From Nemopilema nomurai (Eukaryota > Cnidaria > Scyphozoa > Rhizostomeae > Rhizostomatidae), in assembly GCA_003864495.1 (NCBI GenBank), contig ML133383.1, positions 6,804,880-6,868,879 of the forward strand: a DNA stretch of 64,000 bases, in the 5' to 3' direction. The notes beneath the pieces are model-generated. The model was not told the DNA's origin. It searched no databases and saw only the letters and a program-made list of their open reading frames with translations. A program made the position numbers and the translations under genes. Shown here piece by piece: positions 39,101-50,900 of the stretch; the stretch's first letter is position 1, and the number at the start of each line of letters is the position of its first letter.

Positions 39101-42100
39101 TTATGCTACCAGGAACGACTCTCTCATTCAAAAGCCATGAGAAGAATGGACGAGGAACTGAAATCAATTTCAGTGAGTCATCGCTCTCTTTCTTGAATAT
39201 CTTTATAGTTTCTATATATCAATATCTTTCTTGATATCTTTATAGTTCCTATTAATTTGCCAATTCAGGAACTAAGACTTGGGTGTAGATTATTTTTAGG
39301 ATTCCACTTGAAGTTTTTAGAGTTCAATTGTTTCATTTCATGTCTTGATGTTAGGTATAACATATTTTTCAGACCAACGATGACAAGAATATGAAAGAAC
39401 TCATGGAAAGAACAAATCAAGAGAAGGCGAAATACGAAAATGAGATCCAACTGTTACAAGTAATTTCCCTCTGCTATTTGAAATAGGTCTTTCGATATTC
39501 GTTTTCAACGTTCTCTTGAGCAAGAATCAAGGATATACTGTTTTAGCTGTCTCCCAACTGGCTTTGCAAAATTCTGCTAACTGGGGGATAGTCAAAGAGA
39601 GGCTACAATCCCAAGCCGAATCGGATTTCCTGAAAAAACCCCTTTACGTTTACTGTAACTGTTCATTTCATTCAACCGTGTTTGACTCAAGTGTTTTCAG
39701 CCCTCTGTTTCAAGCACTTTTTTCTGTGTGAAATGATTTAAGAATACTTTTAATTTAACCATGTCATTCATTGAAACGTTGAAACGTGCAATTACCTCGA
39801 AAAATAAGACCAACTTCCAGCTGTTTGGGTTCGAATTTTGTCTATAATCTTTAAAAAAATTTGTTATTCTCAATGTCATCCATGAAGTCGTCAAATCACT
39901 GCTATTGTTGTTTTTTATCAGGGTCAATTGACAGAAGAGCGAGTGCAGGCCAAGGCGCACCAAGCATCAAAGGATGACTGCCAAAAGGAGATGCTGAAGC
40001 TCAACTCAGAGAATAGCAGGCAACCAATTTATTTCCCCTTTTCCTGTCTTGATTAACGCTTTTCTTCCTTTGTAAAATATAAACGCGCGTCGAACTCGTT
40101 GAACTCACTGTAAGCTCACTTTTAGAATGGTTGAAGAGAACAGAAGAATCCGTAAGAAGTACCAGCTGATGAAGAAGGAATTCGAAGAAAAGGTAAATTT
40201 TCTTCAGAGTCTCTTGTGTCAAAAGTTTTCAGTGTGCTGGTTCAAAACTTCTCTTGTAAATAAACGGCACAAGGGTCGGCGAAATCAGGCCATAATTACT
40301 CAAGCTTTAAGTTTAATTTAAAAAAACCACGTCTTGTCAAGATCCGCTTTGTCATACTACCTCTATGTTCGCACTGTCGTGGTATGTGTATTTCCCATTT
40401 TTATCTCGCTTAATGCTCAAATACTTAGTACAGTCGCCACCTCTTCAGATATGACAGTGGAGCATTACGTCAACGATTACCAATTTGCAAAAGGGATGCA
40501 TAAAAAGATAAAAGAGATATTAAAAACATTGTGTTTAGAATTATCAAATTTTAAAGCTATTGGAAAGGCCTCATATGTTTGAATAACAAATCTTACATGG
40601 ATAGATTATTTGAAATTTTACCATGATAGGAGGAATAAATTAGATTCATATTTTTCTAAGCCATACTCACATTTCAAAGCATTTGAAATAACGTTTCTGT
40701 CTGCATTTCAGCTCTCTAAATCCGGAAGAGAAGTCGACCAACAGAACGAAAGGTTTGTTTTGGTGCAAGATTTTTAATTTCATTTAATTTCATAATTCTA
40801 AAATACAAAATGAAAATTTTTTAATTAACAAAATATCAGTTAAAAAGTATCAAGCATAAACAGAGAAGAAAGTTTCAAACTTGCGCATACGTGCACCTAT
40901 CGAAATTGTTTGAGCAGAAGTTAGCATTGACCATATTTAAGTCTTCTGTACTAAACAACAGTTATTTTCTATTCCCGTACAATAATTTAGTTTGCTTTAT
41001 TTTCAGAATAACTGAACTTGAACTTGAATTGAGAAATAATCAAGAGAATCTTCTACAAACGAGAGAAGCTTTCAAGGTTTCTGGCTTTGCTTATACCAAT
41101 GTTATCACAATCCTCTCGTGCCTGTTTCAAATTGTGAAACTTAGACTGTGTTCCTTGATTTTTAACCCTAAATATTCTTAAATGTTATATAGCAGCTTCT
41201 CTGAAAAGATTACAGGAAGAACTTGCTCCTTTGGCTTGTCACTGCTGACTTGGTGATAAAGCTAAAACTTCAAGAGCTGTGCTAAGAAATGAATAGTGGT
41301 ATCCAGTGATCATTTGTATTACCTTTAGTTATCCACCCACCTCTTTTCTATTTTTCATGAGTCTCAGTCAGTTGAAGGATAATTACAACCCTCATTGCAA
41401 TGAAATGCCACTTTCCTGGCCTCATCGAAGACTTTTTATTCAATGCAATGTTTTTCGTTCTTTCAGCGAAGCCTCAAAGATATTCACATGTCAGTGGACT
41501 CCTTGCTAGATCATTTGATGCAAGAGGCAAACCAATCCGTTCCCGTGAGCACTTTAACTACTCGAGTGAAGATGAATTCCCACTTCTCTAAAACACATAG
41601 TACAAAAGGGCTTTTCTATATGCCTGAGTTGCATATTTGCACGCCATACCCTCATTCTTTGTGGTTCAAAAACTCGTCGAACTAACATTTTGACCTACAA
41701 TAACATTCATTAACATATTTTGCTTTTTGTGATGTTTTTTCTGTGATGTTTTTTCTGTAATGGCTAGAGGCTTGACTATTGAGAGACGTGATCGTTAACA
41801 AAATCTAACTCCTTTATATGAATAGAAAATGCACTTACAGTTGGCCATTGAAAACAATCTAGGTTTACTGTTAGAACGAGTCTTAATTTTTGTAACTATT
41901 AAGGATTTTGTCAGTCAAATCTTTTAAAGAAAGCAGAAGATGTATAAAAACGTTTCTAAGTGTTGGTGGAGAGAGAGCTGAAAAATGATTACTTTGTTTC
42001 CGTTGGCATTTGTCATTTTCTCTGGTTTAAAAGTCATTCTTTGCATTGATTTCAGATTAAAAGCTTGTCAGAGTCCGTTCCTGTGGATATAAATAAATGG

Positions 42101-45100
42101 AGTATGGACATATTGGTCAGTATATTAATATCATTTATTTTATTAATGTATACTGAAATTGTAAAATGAGACAAAAGGCCAATCGTTGGATTTCTTATAT
42201 TTTCTTTCAATGTCTCTAGTAGTAAACAGAACCTTCAGTGAGACATTAAAGTAGACAGAAACAGTTCTTGTTTTTGAGCAGGTCTGTTTTATAAAAGTAT
42301 ACTTTGGAAATTTTTAATGTTTGTTTGTTTTTGTGAATGAAGTTAGATCGAACAAGTTTGGAGTAAAGTAAAATTGGTGGCCTAGGCAACCTTTCTTCCC
42401 ATTCCAACTTTTCTTTAAACTTGCCATGCAGAGTGCTCCATCAGTTGAGGGAACTGGACCATAAAGTAACTCTTCTTTTACAGGACAAACTTGAGAAATG
42501 CAAAGATCTACAAAAGGTCATTGCGGAAGGAAACGCAACTCACAAGAATCAGTTTTTAAAGGCACAAGAAAAAATTCAGGTTGTTCATATTCTGAAAATA
42601 GAATTGCGTTAAGATCCAATATTTTGTGATTTCTGCATCAGTGTTTTTCATTGAACTCATGTTCACGGTTTCCTATGAATTCTTCGCAACAACACTTCTA
42701 TTTTCAAAAAGCTGGCAAGCACCTGTTTCAGTTTGATCAGATGTATTTGCTTAAGGGGTGTGCCTAAGGGGTATTTTCAGGGTGTGCTTAAAGGGTGTTT
42801 TCGGAGGGGAGCTTAAAGGGTAGGAGGGGTGCACTGCTACCCGAATTGCTTATATTAGTTGTTCATATAGTTGGGTAGGCTTAACGTCAGAATACTTTAT
42901 CTATATTTTTACTTTTTATAGTCTAAACATTTTGAAATGCCTTTACGATGCTTTCAGTCTCTCGCTTTTAAGCAACAACTAATGGTCTCTCTACCGTTCA
43001 TTTGCAGATTCTGGTGCATGATTCTGATCAAGATAAAAATTACTTCTTGGGAGAGCTGGAGAAACAAAATGAAATGATAAAATTGCTGAAAACTGATAAA
43101 AGAGGTGCGAAGTAGTTAATTCTAGTTGATATCCCGTTAAACCAAATTACGTTTTCATTTCCCTAATGCTTCAAAACCTTTCGCTTTCCCTAGGTGTTGA
43201 AAAATCACAAAAAGATAAAAACAAAAAGATAAAGAAATTAGAGGTTTGTTGAAGTTATTGTTAGGTAGGAGGATCTAATCTACATTTGAAATGTAACACT
43301 TGTGATATAAGGAAGCTTGAAGTAAGCTTTATCTTGCAAGCATTTTCTCTCTATCATTGGGAGATTTCGTGTCCTCTTGTAGATTAGTTTTCTGCAAGGT
43401 GTCTTTCATTTTACTTTCAGAATCATTAATTGGAATTTACTTTAAATGTGAAAATGGTGGATATAGGTCTAGAAGAAACTAATGAATTTCCATTTTGTCT
43501 GCGATGACTTATTCAACAATGCTCCACAATAGGACATAGAGAATGTAAATTTTGTTGTATCAAATGTGTGTGCATTTCAAGGAGAACATTTCGCCAACTT
43601 CATTTAGTTAGATGAAACTTTCCAGTCCAGTCAAAAGTTTCTGTTTTATAAATCAGTCACAAAGAACTTATGATGTATAATTGATGAAAGCAGTACGTAA
43701 GGAAGAAATTCAAATGAACAAACCACAATTCTGCTTGCGTTTCTTTCAAATTTCTCTTCGTCAAATTTCTTTAAGGAAAGAGTTGGCGAGTTGACGAAGC
43801 ACCTTGAGCAGGTATATTTTTAATCCTTTCTGTCTCTGATTTTCTGCCTGTGGCATTCTATTCTTCTGAGTGCATCAGAAAGGAAGTAGTAAATCAATTG
43901 GGCAAAAGAATGAGCTGAGGCATTTTGATTACACTATCGGCTAGCATGCCATAATGCATGGATGGTGGATCAATGATGGATCAAATCGTAACATTGCTTC
44001 TCTTATGTTTAGTGTACCAAAATTCTTCATGCAACTTTGGCAACCATGGAAGAGCGAACAACCGTCCTAGATGATCTTGAGTTTCTTAAAGTAAGAACAT
44101 TGCTATCTTTGAAGTTGCATTACATTTCCAATAGTCTGTTGTTTTGTTGTACGTCTTCTTCACACTACATGTTTACAGTAATCTTTGCATTTACTAGAAA
44201 AGAAGTATTTAAAATGGTCATGGACAGTATCTTTAAAAGGACATTTCTATTGTATTTATTTTTGCCTCTTGAGATAAAAAAGCAGCTTTATTTTGAAAGA
44301 CACTATTCTCGTGTTTTATGAATTCTTTTCATCTTAAAGGATGAACAGTTAGAGAAAGAGAGAATACATGAAAAATACATAAGGTAAGGGAGAGTAAACT
44401 TCGATTAAGATGTCCACTATTTTTAATCCATGCTACTCATTTATAACCTCTCTCTGCCATATTTCATTAAGCTCTATATTGCTTTTCAGAATACCTTAAA
44501 AATAACTAGTTGTTTAAATGGTACAGTTAGGATGGACTGTTTATTGTGGAAAAGTCCTTGTTTTCCCAATTTAATCCTTGAGCTTTCACACTGTTTTACA
44601 GGCATACCGAGAGACTGGGCAGCTTGCAAGACCAACTCGAGGATGCCAAATTGGCTCTACAAGGGGTGCAGGTGAGTTTTTTGTAATTACCCTTTCAATT
44701 TATTCCGAATAATACGCTTGTGTTTTTAGAGCACCACTCATTGACCAAGTTTAAAGAGTCAAACTCTTTGCCAATACCCTAAAATGTTTTTTATTCTTTT
44801 ACATCAAGCAGATACATCAACTGTAATTTACATTTAATTTGATATTTAACGTCTACTAACTTTCCTTTCAGGATGATAATATGGATGGCACGTTAATTAG
44901 CATGAAACTTCTACAGGTTTGCATGTTGCCTTTTGCTGCAATTTTTATTTTGCGCTTCATGAAAAAACGCTGTCTAGTGATTTTAACTATTTTCTAAATT
45001 TCAGAGTTAGATAGGGCATGCTGTTTTCAGGTCTACCCTAAACATACCCTTTTCTTTACTTTCTTGCTATAAACAAAAACATTTATAGTGACAGATGTGG

Positions 45101-46557
45101 CGTGTGAGCACTAGCTCTGCCAATTAGCATTTGAACAATGTGAGAGGGTCATTCTAATTTTTGTTATTTTTTATAGAGTTTAAGCCCGGCACCCAAGCGA
45201 CGTCATGACGAGAAAAAGAATCTCCAATCCATTGGGTAATGCAATTTTCTCTACTTACATCACTGATCGCTGCATGTACCCTTCTTTTGTAAGTCTAATC
45301 ACATCTTAATGCTAATTAGCATCAAATCTACTAGCATATTTAATCATTCTTATATTTCAAGCAAGATAATGCAACAGAATTTTATGACAAAACAATCGCC
45401 ACCTACCTACGTTTCTCGACGTCTTTTTATCATCAATGCTCTCGATGCGAGTCAATCCCTCTCAACTGTTTCACTGGTTTTCAACAGCGTACAATGGTGG
45501 ATAACTCACCCTTGCTTTAAAGCTTGCTGTAAATATTTCTAATGATTAACTATAAATACTTTTCCTCGGCAAATTTGTTTAAGGAACTTGGCTATTCATC
45601 TTCACGTGTATCCTTGCAAAACCTAAATTTAAATTTCAGCCCTATTTAATTGAACTTCTCGATTGATTTACAGATTAATCATGCGTTTGTTGCTGTTAAA
45701 TTAAAATACAATCCTTTCATTTCAGAGGAATGCAATTAGGCTCAAACCGTGATACATTTGTAAACCGTGGCTCTTTTTTAGCGGCGTCCGATGTAGAAGG
45801 TTATTTTGCAGTATTCTTCTTTTCAATTCAGTCGAATTTTAGTAATAAACCCATGAATTTAAAATATGCTTTCTAAAATATCCTCTTAAAATACAACGAT
45901 ATCTTATTTTTTCTACGCCTTTCCAATATATATATCACTGTAATTATTCGAGTTTGTGAACTAAGAGTGCTTTGGCGCAAGCCATCAGTATACTTTAATC
46001 TTTAACGACTAAACTTTTCACTCTAGATGACCGTCCTCCTTCCAAGAAATCGAAAGAGCTAATTGCGATGAGCGATAGAGAATTCAATGACAGGTATTGT
46101 CTTACGTTATTCCATTTTAATAGAAACTAACCCAATAAGCAACAACCCCATAGTGGCGTTGAGAATTTGAATCTTGAGCAGTTTGGCAGACACTCACACC
46201 CAGACATGTAAACGAGCTAAGCAACTTTTGATAAATTCTCTTGGATCTCGTTCTGCATGTGATCCTGTCTCTGAAAAAAAGTAAACAGCTTGTGCTAAAC
46301 GTCCATCCTATTCGGTATTTGTGCTAAATTTTCAAATTGTTGTCGAAGACCTACTGGCATCACAATCACGGACACCTGCATAGAGATGACCACCAAATTT
46401 AATATATCCAAAAGGTAGCCCTACAATTGTTTGGTGGTAACGTTTGGTGCTCTGAGTGGCAGCTTAAAACCGTTCCTTTAAAGTCGAGTAGTACTTCTTA
46501 AAGTAATTACAACCTATTTTCTACTTTTATTTTAGCCTCATTGCTAGAAAAGAATAA
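30352..46557 (+). CDS. CEP128: Centrosomal protein of 128 kDa, coiled coil, 37 coding exons
   Basis: CEP128 is a subdistal-appendage protein of the mother centriole, with roles at the base of cilia. The rebuilt CDS is 3069 nt, 1022 residues (human about 1094). Recognition rests on several blocks: an N-terminal helix (SLHATSEVLSTADNMLEHY), a basic segment (SRRRSLPRTPS), RATKVKFTDEDS, then almost unbroken charged heptads. The large exon 35705-36120 (RYRAELEDKM...SRALEAIKE) corresponds to the central human coiled coil, and exon 42056-42115 (VPVDINKWSMDIL) to its conserved Trp-bearing segment. Nearly all introns are phase 0, cutting between heptads. The C terminus (EFNDSLIARKE) is unstructured and basic. 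ATG 30352 was chosen; ATG 30364 (MASRYKDER) is also possible. Every junction keeps phase, so the frame is intact. Exons are mapped in the next three entries. Confidence 0.9.
38581..38631 (+). repeat. 26-bp tandem duplication at a CEP128 acceptor
   Basis: TATAATGAGCAAAGCTGTCT followed by ATTCTT is repeated at 38581 and 38607, ending in the acceptor of exon 38633-38719. Only the second copy ends in ATTTAG, so only it can act as the acceptor. Confidence 0.85.
40020..40125 (+). other. CEP128: GC-AG intron of CEP128
   Basis: Exon 39922-40019 ends AATAGCAG and is followed by GCAACC; there is no GT donor nearby. Joining to the acceptor TTTTAG ending at 40125 gives the phase-2 codon AG|A and the continuous frame NSENSRMVEENRRIRKKYQ, matching the family. 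Confidence 0.75.
40712..46557 (+). other. CEP128: CEP128 exon map, coding exons 22-37
   Basis: Exons: 40712-40752, 41007-41076, 41467-41544, 42056-42115, 42484-42579, 43008-43104, 43194-43243, 43776-43811, 44013-44090, 44340-44383, 44602-44671, 44872-44916, 45177-45235, 45726-45799, 46027-46093, 46536-46557. The last exon gives seven residues before TAA at 46555-46557. The final four exons encode a non-coiled, Ser/Lys/Arg-rich tail and are the least certain because human similarity is weak there. Confidence 0.75.
42751..42830 (+). repeat. G-run-rich imperfect repeat in CEP128 intron
   Basis: Degenerate units around CTTAAAGGGTG / CCTAAGGGGTA recur about six times. Several runs of three or four G lie close together, so a G-quadruplex on the plus strand is conceivable. 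Confidence 0.5.
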
Positions 46558-47909
46558 AAATAAGGTAAGATTGTGTCTGTTCATTGTAGTTTTAATTTTG
46601 AACGATGTTATCAAATTATCACCCATAATGTGATGGCAGGGGGGTTACCGTCCTTCTTGAATTGCCATGCAATTAGAGATGAGGGAGCGCTAAAAATTTT
46701 TCTTTGTAATATTTGTTTGTGAAATATTATCACGATATGTAGGTAGGGTTGCAAAAAATTGACTTGGGAATCCCAGAGTAAATGTAAACACTCCCCCCCC
46801 CCCCCACTAATTATGACGTTGTGTGACTAAATTGTATCAGAACTCTAGAACCCCAAGTAAACCCCCACTAGCTCTCTTACTAGTGAATCAACAAGCCCAC
46901 ATCAAATATCCAATTTGCCATTACTCTGGCTTCCAGCTCTAATAACTTGAATAACAGTACTCCTGCACTCATACTTCTAATAGTAATATCCCTGCACTCT
47001 ATTTAGTAGATAAAGCAGCTGCTTTTCGCTCCCTCACGAATTCGCTGAGCTTACAGACTCCTTGGTGTCTATTTTCGTTTAACGTCAATAAATTTTTATA
47101 TTCAGGTTGCCATTCAAGAGAGAATTGGTGATCGTTTCCGTTGATATTTATGAAAAACTGGTTTATATAGCATATTAAACAAGAGTATATAAGACCTATA
47201 ACATTTTTATGTGAATGACTATTTTTCACAGCTCGTTGTTATTATATGTACATAAAATAAACTTTATTATGAATTGTATTCTGATATTCTTAATACATTT
47301 AATAAACGTTTGTGACTAGTCACTTGAGTTGATTTAAAATATACGATGCCAAGTCAAGCCATACATAGTTCTTTCTCTGTACATCGAAGTCGACTGTTGC
47401 TTCGAACTAACGATAGAACTGTTTAGTTTTATTTATTTTACACTAGGGTAACCGTTAACAAATTCTGTAAAACCCTTGTCTGTCAAGAAGTGTTTTGTTT
47501 GAACAGGCAAAAGTTGGTTAAATGTTCGCCTTAAGTGGAAACCTGTAATGAACAAAAACAGCTAGTTTCTGCTTAGAGGGTAAAAAAAAATCAAAATATT
47601 TGCATGCAAAGTAAAGCGTTTAAACATTGTTTTTGTAACTGTAAAATTTCAACTTGAAATACATGGTCAAAACTTTGTTATACGTTATTAGGAAGTAATA
47701 ACTTAAAACTGTTCTCTGATGCAAACGATTATAATTGCAATTAACTACATCAATTTACAAAACTTGGCCAAAGTCTGGTTGTTTCGAGGATTTTTTACAG
47801 AAAATGGCATGAGAATGTTCCCCAAATTGGTCCCCAGACTACGAAGATTTAAAGACATGCAGAAGGATTTGGACATCGTATTAGCCGTTATTATAATGTT
47901 AGACGTTTT
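46558..47909. other. CEP128 3' UTR and downstream DNA
   Basis: Contains a 13-C run at 46793-46805 and AT-rich sequence. No coding exon was recognised. The segment just before the satellite (about 47760-47909) shows no clear repeat similarity beyond its last bases. Confidence 0.5.
47256..47261 (+). promoter_or_regulatory. CEP128: Candidate poly(A) signal of CEP128
   Basis: AATAAA about 700 bp after the CEP128 stop, followed by T-rich sequence. An earlier AATAAA near 47088 is an alternative. Confidence 0.4.
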
Positions 47910-50900
47910 TGAGAGAAATGATAGGACTTGAGGAAAAGATTTCAATCATACTGGGCATGCTTTCAATTAAAGAATCTTTGCGAAAATGGGTAACGTTATA
48001 TCCCATAGAAAAACCCCCTTTTGGAGAAACTTTTTATTCCCTAACAATGGCTTATATACAGCGTGAAGATGAACCTTGGATCATACCTTCAAGTGCACAT
48101 AAGTTCAAAAGAGTTTTGGACAGAGTTTTAGCCATTTTTTATTGTAAGAAGTTTTGAGAGAAATGCCAAGGCTATATCCCATAGAAAAACCCCCTTTTGG
48201 AGAAACTTTTTTTTACCTAAAAATGGCTTGTATACAGCGTAAAGATGAACCTTGGATCATACCTTCAAGTGCACATAAGTTCAAAAGAGTTTTGGACAGA
48301 GTTTTAGCCATTTTTTATTATAAGAAGTTTCGAGAGAAAAGCCAAGGCTATAGCCCATGGCAAAGACCTTCTGTTGGAGAATTTTTTTATTCCCTAAAAA
48401 TAGCTTATATACAGCGTGAAGATGAACCTTGGATCATACCTTCAAGAGCACCCAAGTTCAAATAGGTTTTGGACTGAGTTTTAGCCATTTTTTTATTGTA
48501 AGAAGTTTTGAGAGAAATGCCAAGGCTATAGCCCATGGTAAAGACCCTCTTTTGGAGAATTTTTTTATTCCCTAAAAATAGCTTATATACAGTGTGAAAA
48601 TGAACCTTGGATCATACCTTCAAGTTCACATCAGTTCAAATGGGTTTTGGACTGAGTTTTAGCCATTTTTTTATTGTAAGAAGTTTTGAGAGAAATGCCA
48701 AGGCTATAGCCCATGGTAAAGCCCCTTTTGGAGAATTTTTTTATTCCCTAAAAATAGCTTATATACAGTGTGAAAATGAACCTTGGATCATACCTTCAAG
48801 TGCACCTAAGTTCAAATGGGTTTTGGACTGAGTTTTAGCCATTTTATTATTGTAAGAAGTTTTGAGAGAAATGCCAAGGCTATAGCCCATGGTAAAGACC
48901 TTCTTTTGGAGAATTTTTTATTCCCTAAAAATAGCTTATATACAGTGTGAAAATGAACCTTGGATCATACCTTCAAGTTCACATCAGTTCAAATGGGTTT
49001 TGGACTGAGTTTTAGCCATTTTTTATTGTAAGAAGTTTTGAGAGAAATGCCAAGGCTATAGCCCATGGTAAAGACCCTCTTTTGGAGAATATTTTTATTC
49101 CCTAAAATAGCTTATATACAGCGTGAAGATGAACCTTGAATCATAACTTCAAGTGCACCTAAGTTCAAATGGATTTTGGACTGAGTTTTAGCCATTTTTA
49201 ATTGTAAGAAGTTTTGAGAGAAATGCCAAGGCTATGTCCCATAGAAAACCCCCCTTTTGAAGGAACTTTTTATTCCCTAAAAATGGCTTATATACAGCGT
49301 GAAGATGAACCTTGGATTATAACTTCAAGTGCACATCAGTTCAAATGGGTTTTAGACAGAGTTTTAGCCTTTTTTTATTGTAAGAAGTTTTGAGAGAAAT
49401 GCCAAGGCTATAGCCCATGGTAAAGACCCTATTTTGGAGAATTTTTTTATTCCCTAGAAATAGCTTATATACAGCGTGAAGATGAACCTTGGATCATACC
49501 TTCAAGTGCACCTAAGTTCAAATTGGTTTTGGACTGAGTTTTAGCCATTTTATTATTGTAAGAAGTTTTGAGAGAAATGCCAAGGCTATAGCCCATGGTA
49601 AAGCCCCTTTTGGAGAATTTTTTTATTCCCTAAAAATAGCTTATATACAGTGTGAAAATGAACCTTGGATCATACCTTCAAGTGCACCTAAGTTCAAATG
49701 GGTTTTGGACTGAGTTTTAGCCATTTTATTATTGTAAGAAGTTTTGAGAGAAATGCCAAGGCTATAGCCCATGGTAATGCCCCTTTTGGAGAATTTTTTT
49801 ATTCCCTAAAAATAGCTTATATACAGTGTGAAAATGAACCTTGGATCATACCTTCAAGTGCACATCAGTTCAAATGGGTTTTAGACAGAGTTATGGCCTT
49901 TTTTTATTGTAAGAAGTTTTGAGAGAAATGCCAAGGCTATAGCCCATGGTAAAGACCCTCTTTTGGAGAATTTTTTTATTCCCTAAAAATAGCTTATATA
50001 CAGCGTGAAGATGAACCTTGAATCATACCTTCAAGTGCACCTAAGTGCAAATGGGTTTTGGACTGAGTTTTAGCCATTTTTAATTGTAAGAAGTTTTGAG
50101 AGAAATGCCAAGGCTATAGCCCATGGTAAAGACCTTCTTTTGGAGAATTTTTTTATTCCCTAAAAATAGCTTATATACAGTGTGAAAATGAACCTTGGAT
50201 CATACCTTCAAGTGCACCTAAGTTCAAATGGGTTTTGGACTGAGTTTTAGCCTTTTTTTATTGTAAGAAGTTTTGAGAGAAATGCCAAGGCTATAGCCCA
50301 TGGTAAAGCCCCTTTTGGAGAATTTTTTTATTCCCTAAAAATAGCTTATATACAGTGTGAAAATGAACCTTGGATCATACCTTCAAGTGCACATCAGTTC
50401 AGATGGGTTTTAGACAGAGTTTTAGCCTTTTTTTATTGTAAGAAGTTTTGAGAGAAATGCCAAGGCTATAGCCCATGGTAAAGACCCTCTTTTGGAGAAT
50501 TTTTTTATTCCCTAAAAATGGCTTATATACAGCGTGAAGATGAACCTTGAATCATACCTTTAAGTGCACCTAAGTTTAAATGGGTTTTAGACAGAGTTTT
50601 AGTCTTTTTTTATTGTAAGAAGTTTTGAGAGAAATGTCAAGGCTATAGCCCATGGTAAAGACCCTCTTTTGGAGAATTTTTTTATTCCCTAAAAATAGCT
50701 TATATACAGCGTGAAGATGAACCTTGAATCATACCTTTAAGTGCACCTAAGTTTAAATGGGTTTTGGGCTGAGTTTTAGCCATTTTATTATGGTAAAAAG
50801 TTTTGAGAGAAATGCCAAGGCTATAGCCCATGGTAAAGACCTTCTTTTGGAGAATTTTTTATTCCCTAAAAATAGCTTATATACAGCGTGAAGATGAACC

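Larger units (their letters stand above)
36585..40192 (+). other. CEP128: CEP128 exon map, coding exons 11-21
   Basis: Exons: 36585-36633, 36994-37041, 37440-37511, 37606-37677, 38085-38132, 38358-38432, 38633-38719, 39113-39172, 39373-39459, 39922-40019, 40126-40192. All are short coiled-coil cassettes, mostly exact codon multiples with phase 0 on both sides. The intron after 40019 starts with GC. Confidence 0.82.

Noticed and set aside
42421..42483. Earlier acceptor (CCATGCAG) for the CEP128 exon at 42484
   Set aside because: From the phase-0 junction it meets a stop (CCATAA region) before the coiled-coil segment; the acceptor TTTTACAG at 42483 keeps the frame.
48154..49922. Several 74-103-codon frames in the satellite as genes
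   Set aside because: Same repeat frame broken by monomer length changes; starts are not ATG. Kept only as a low-interest observation.
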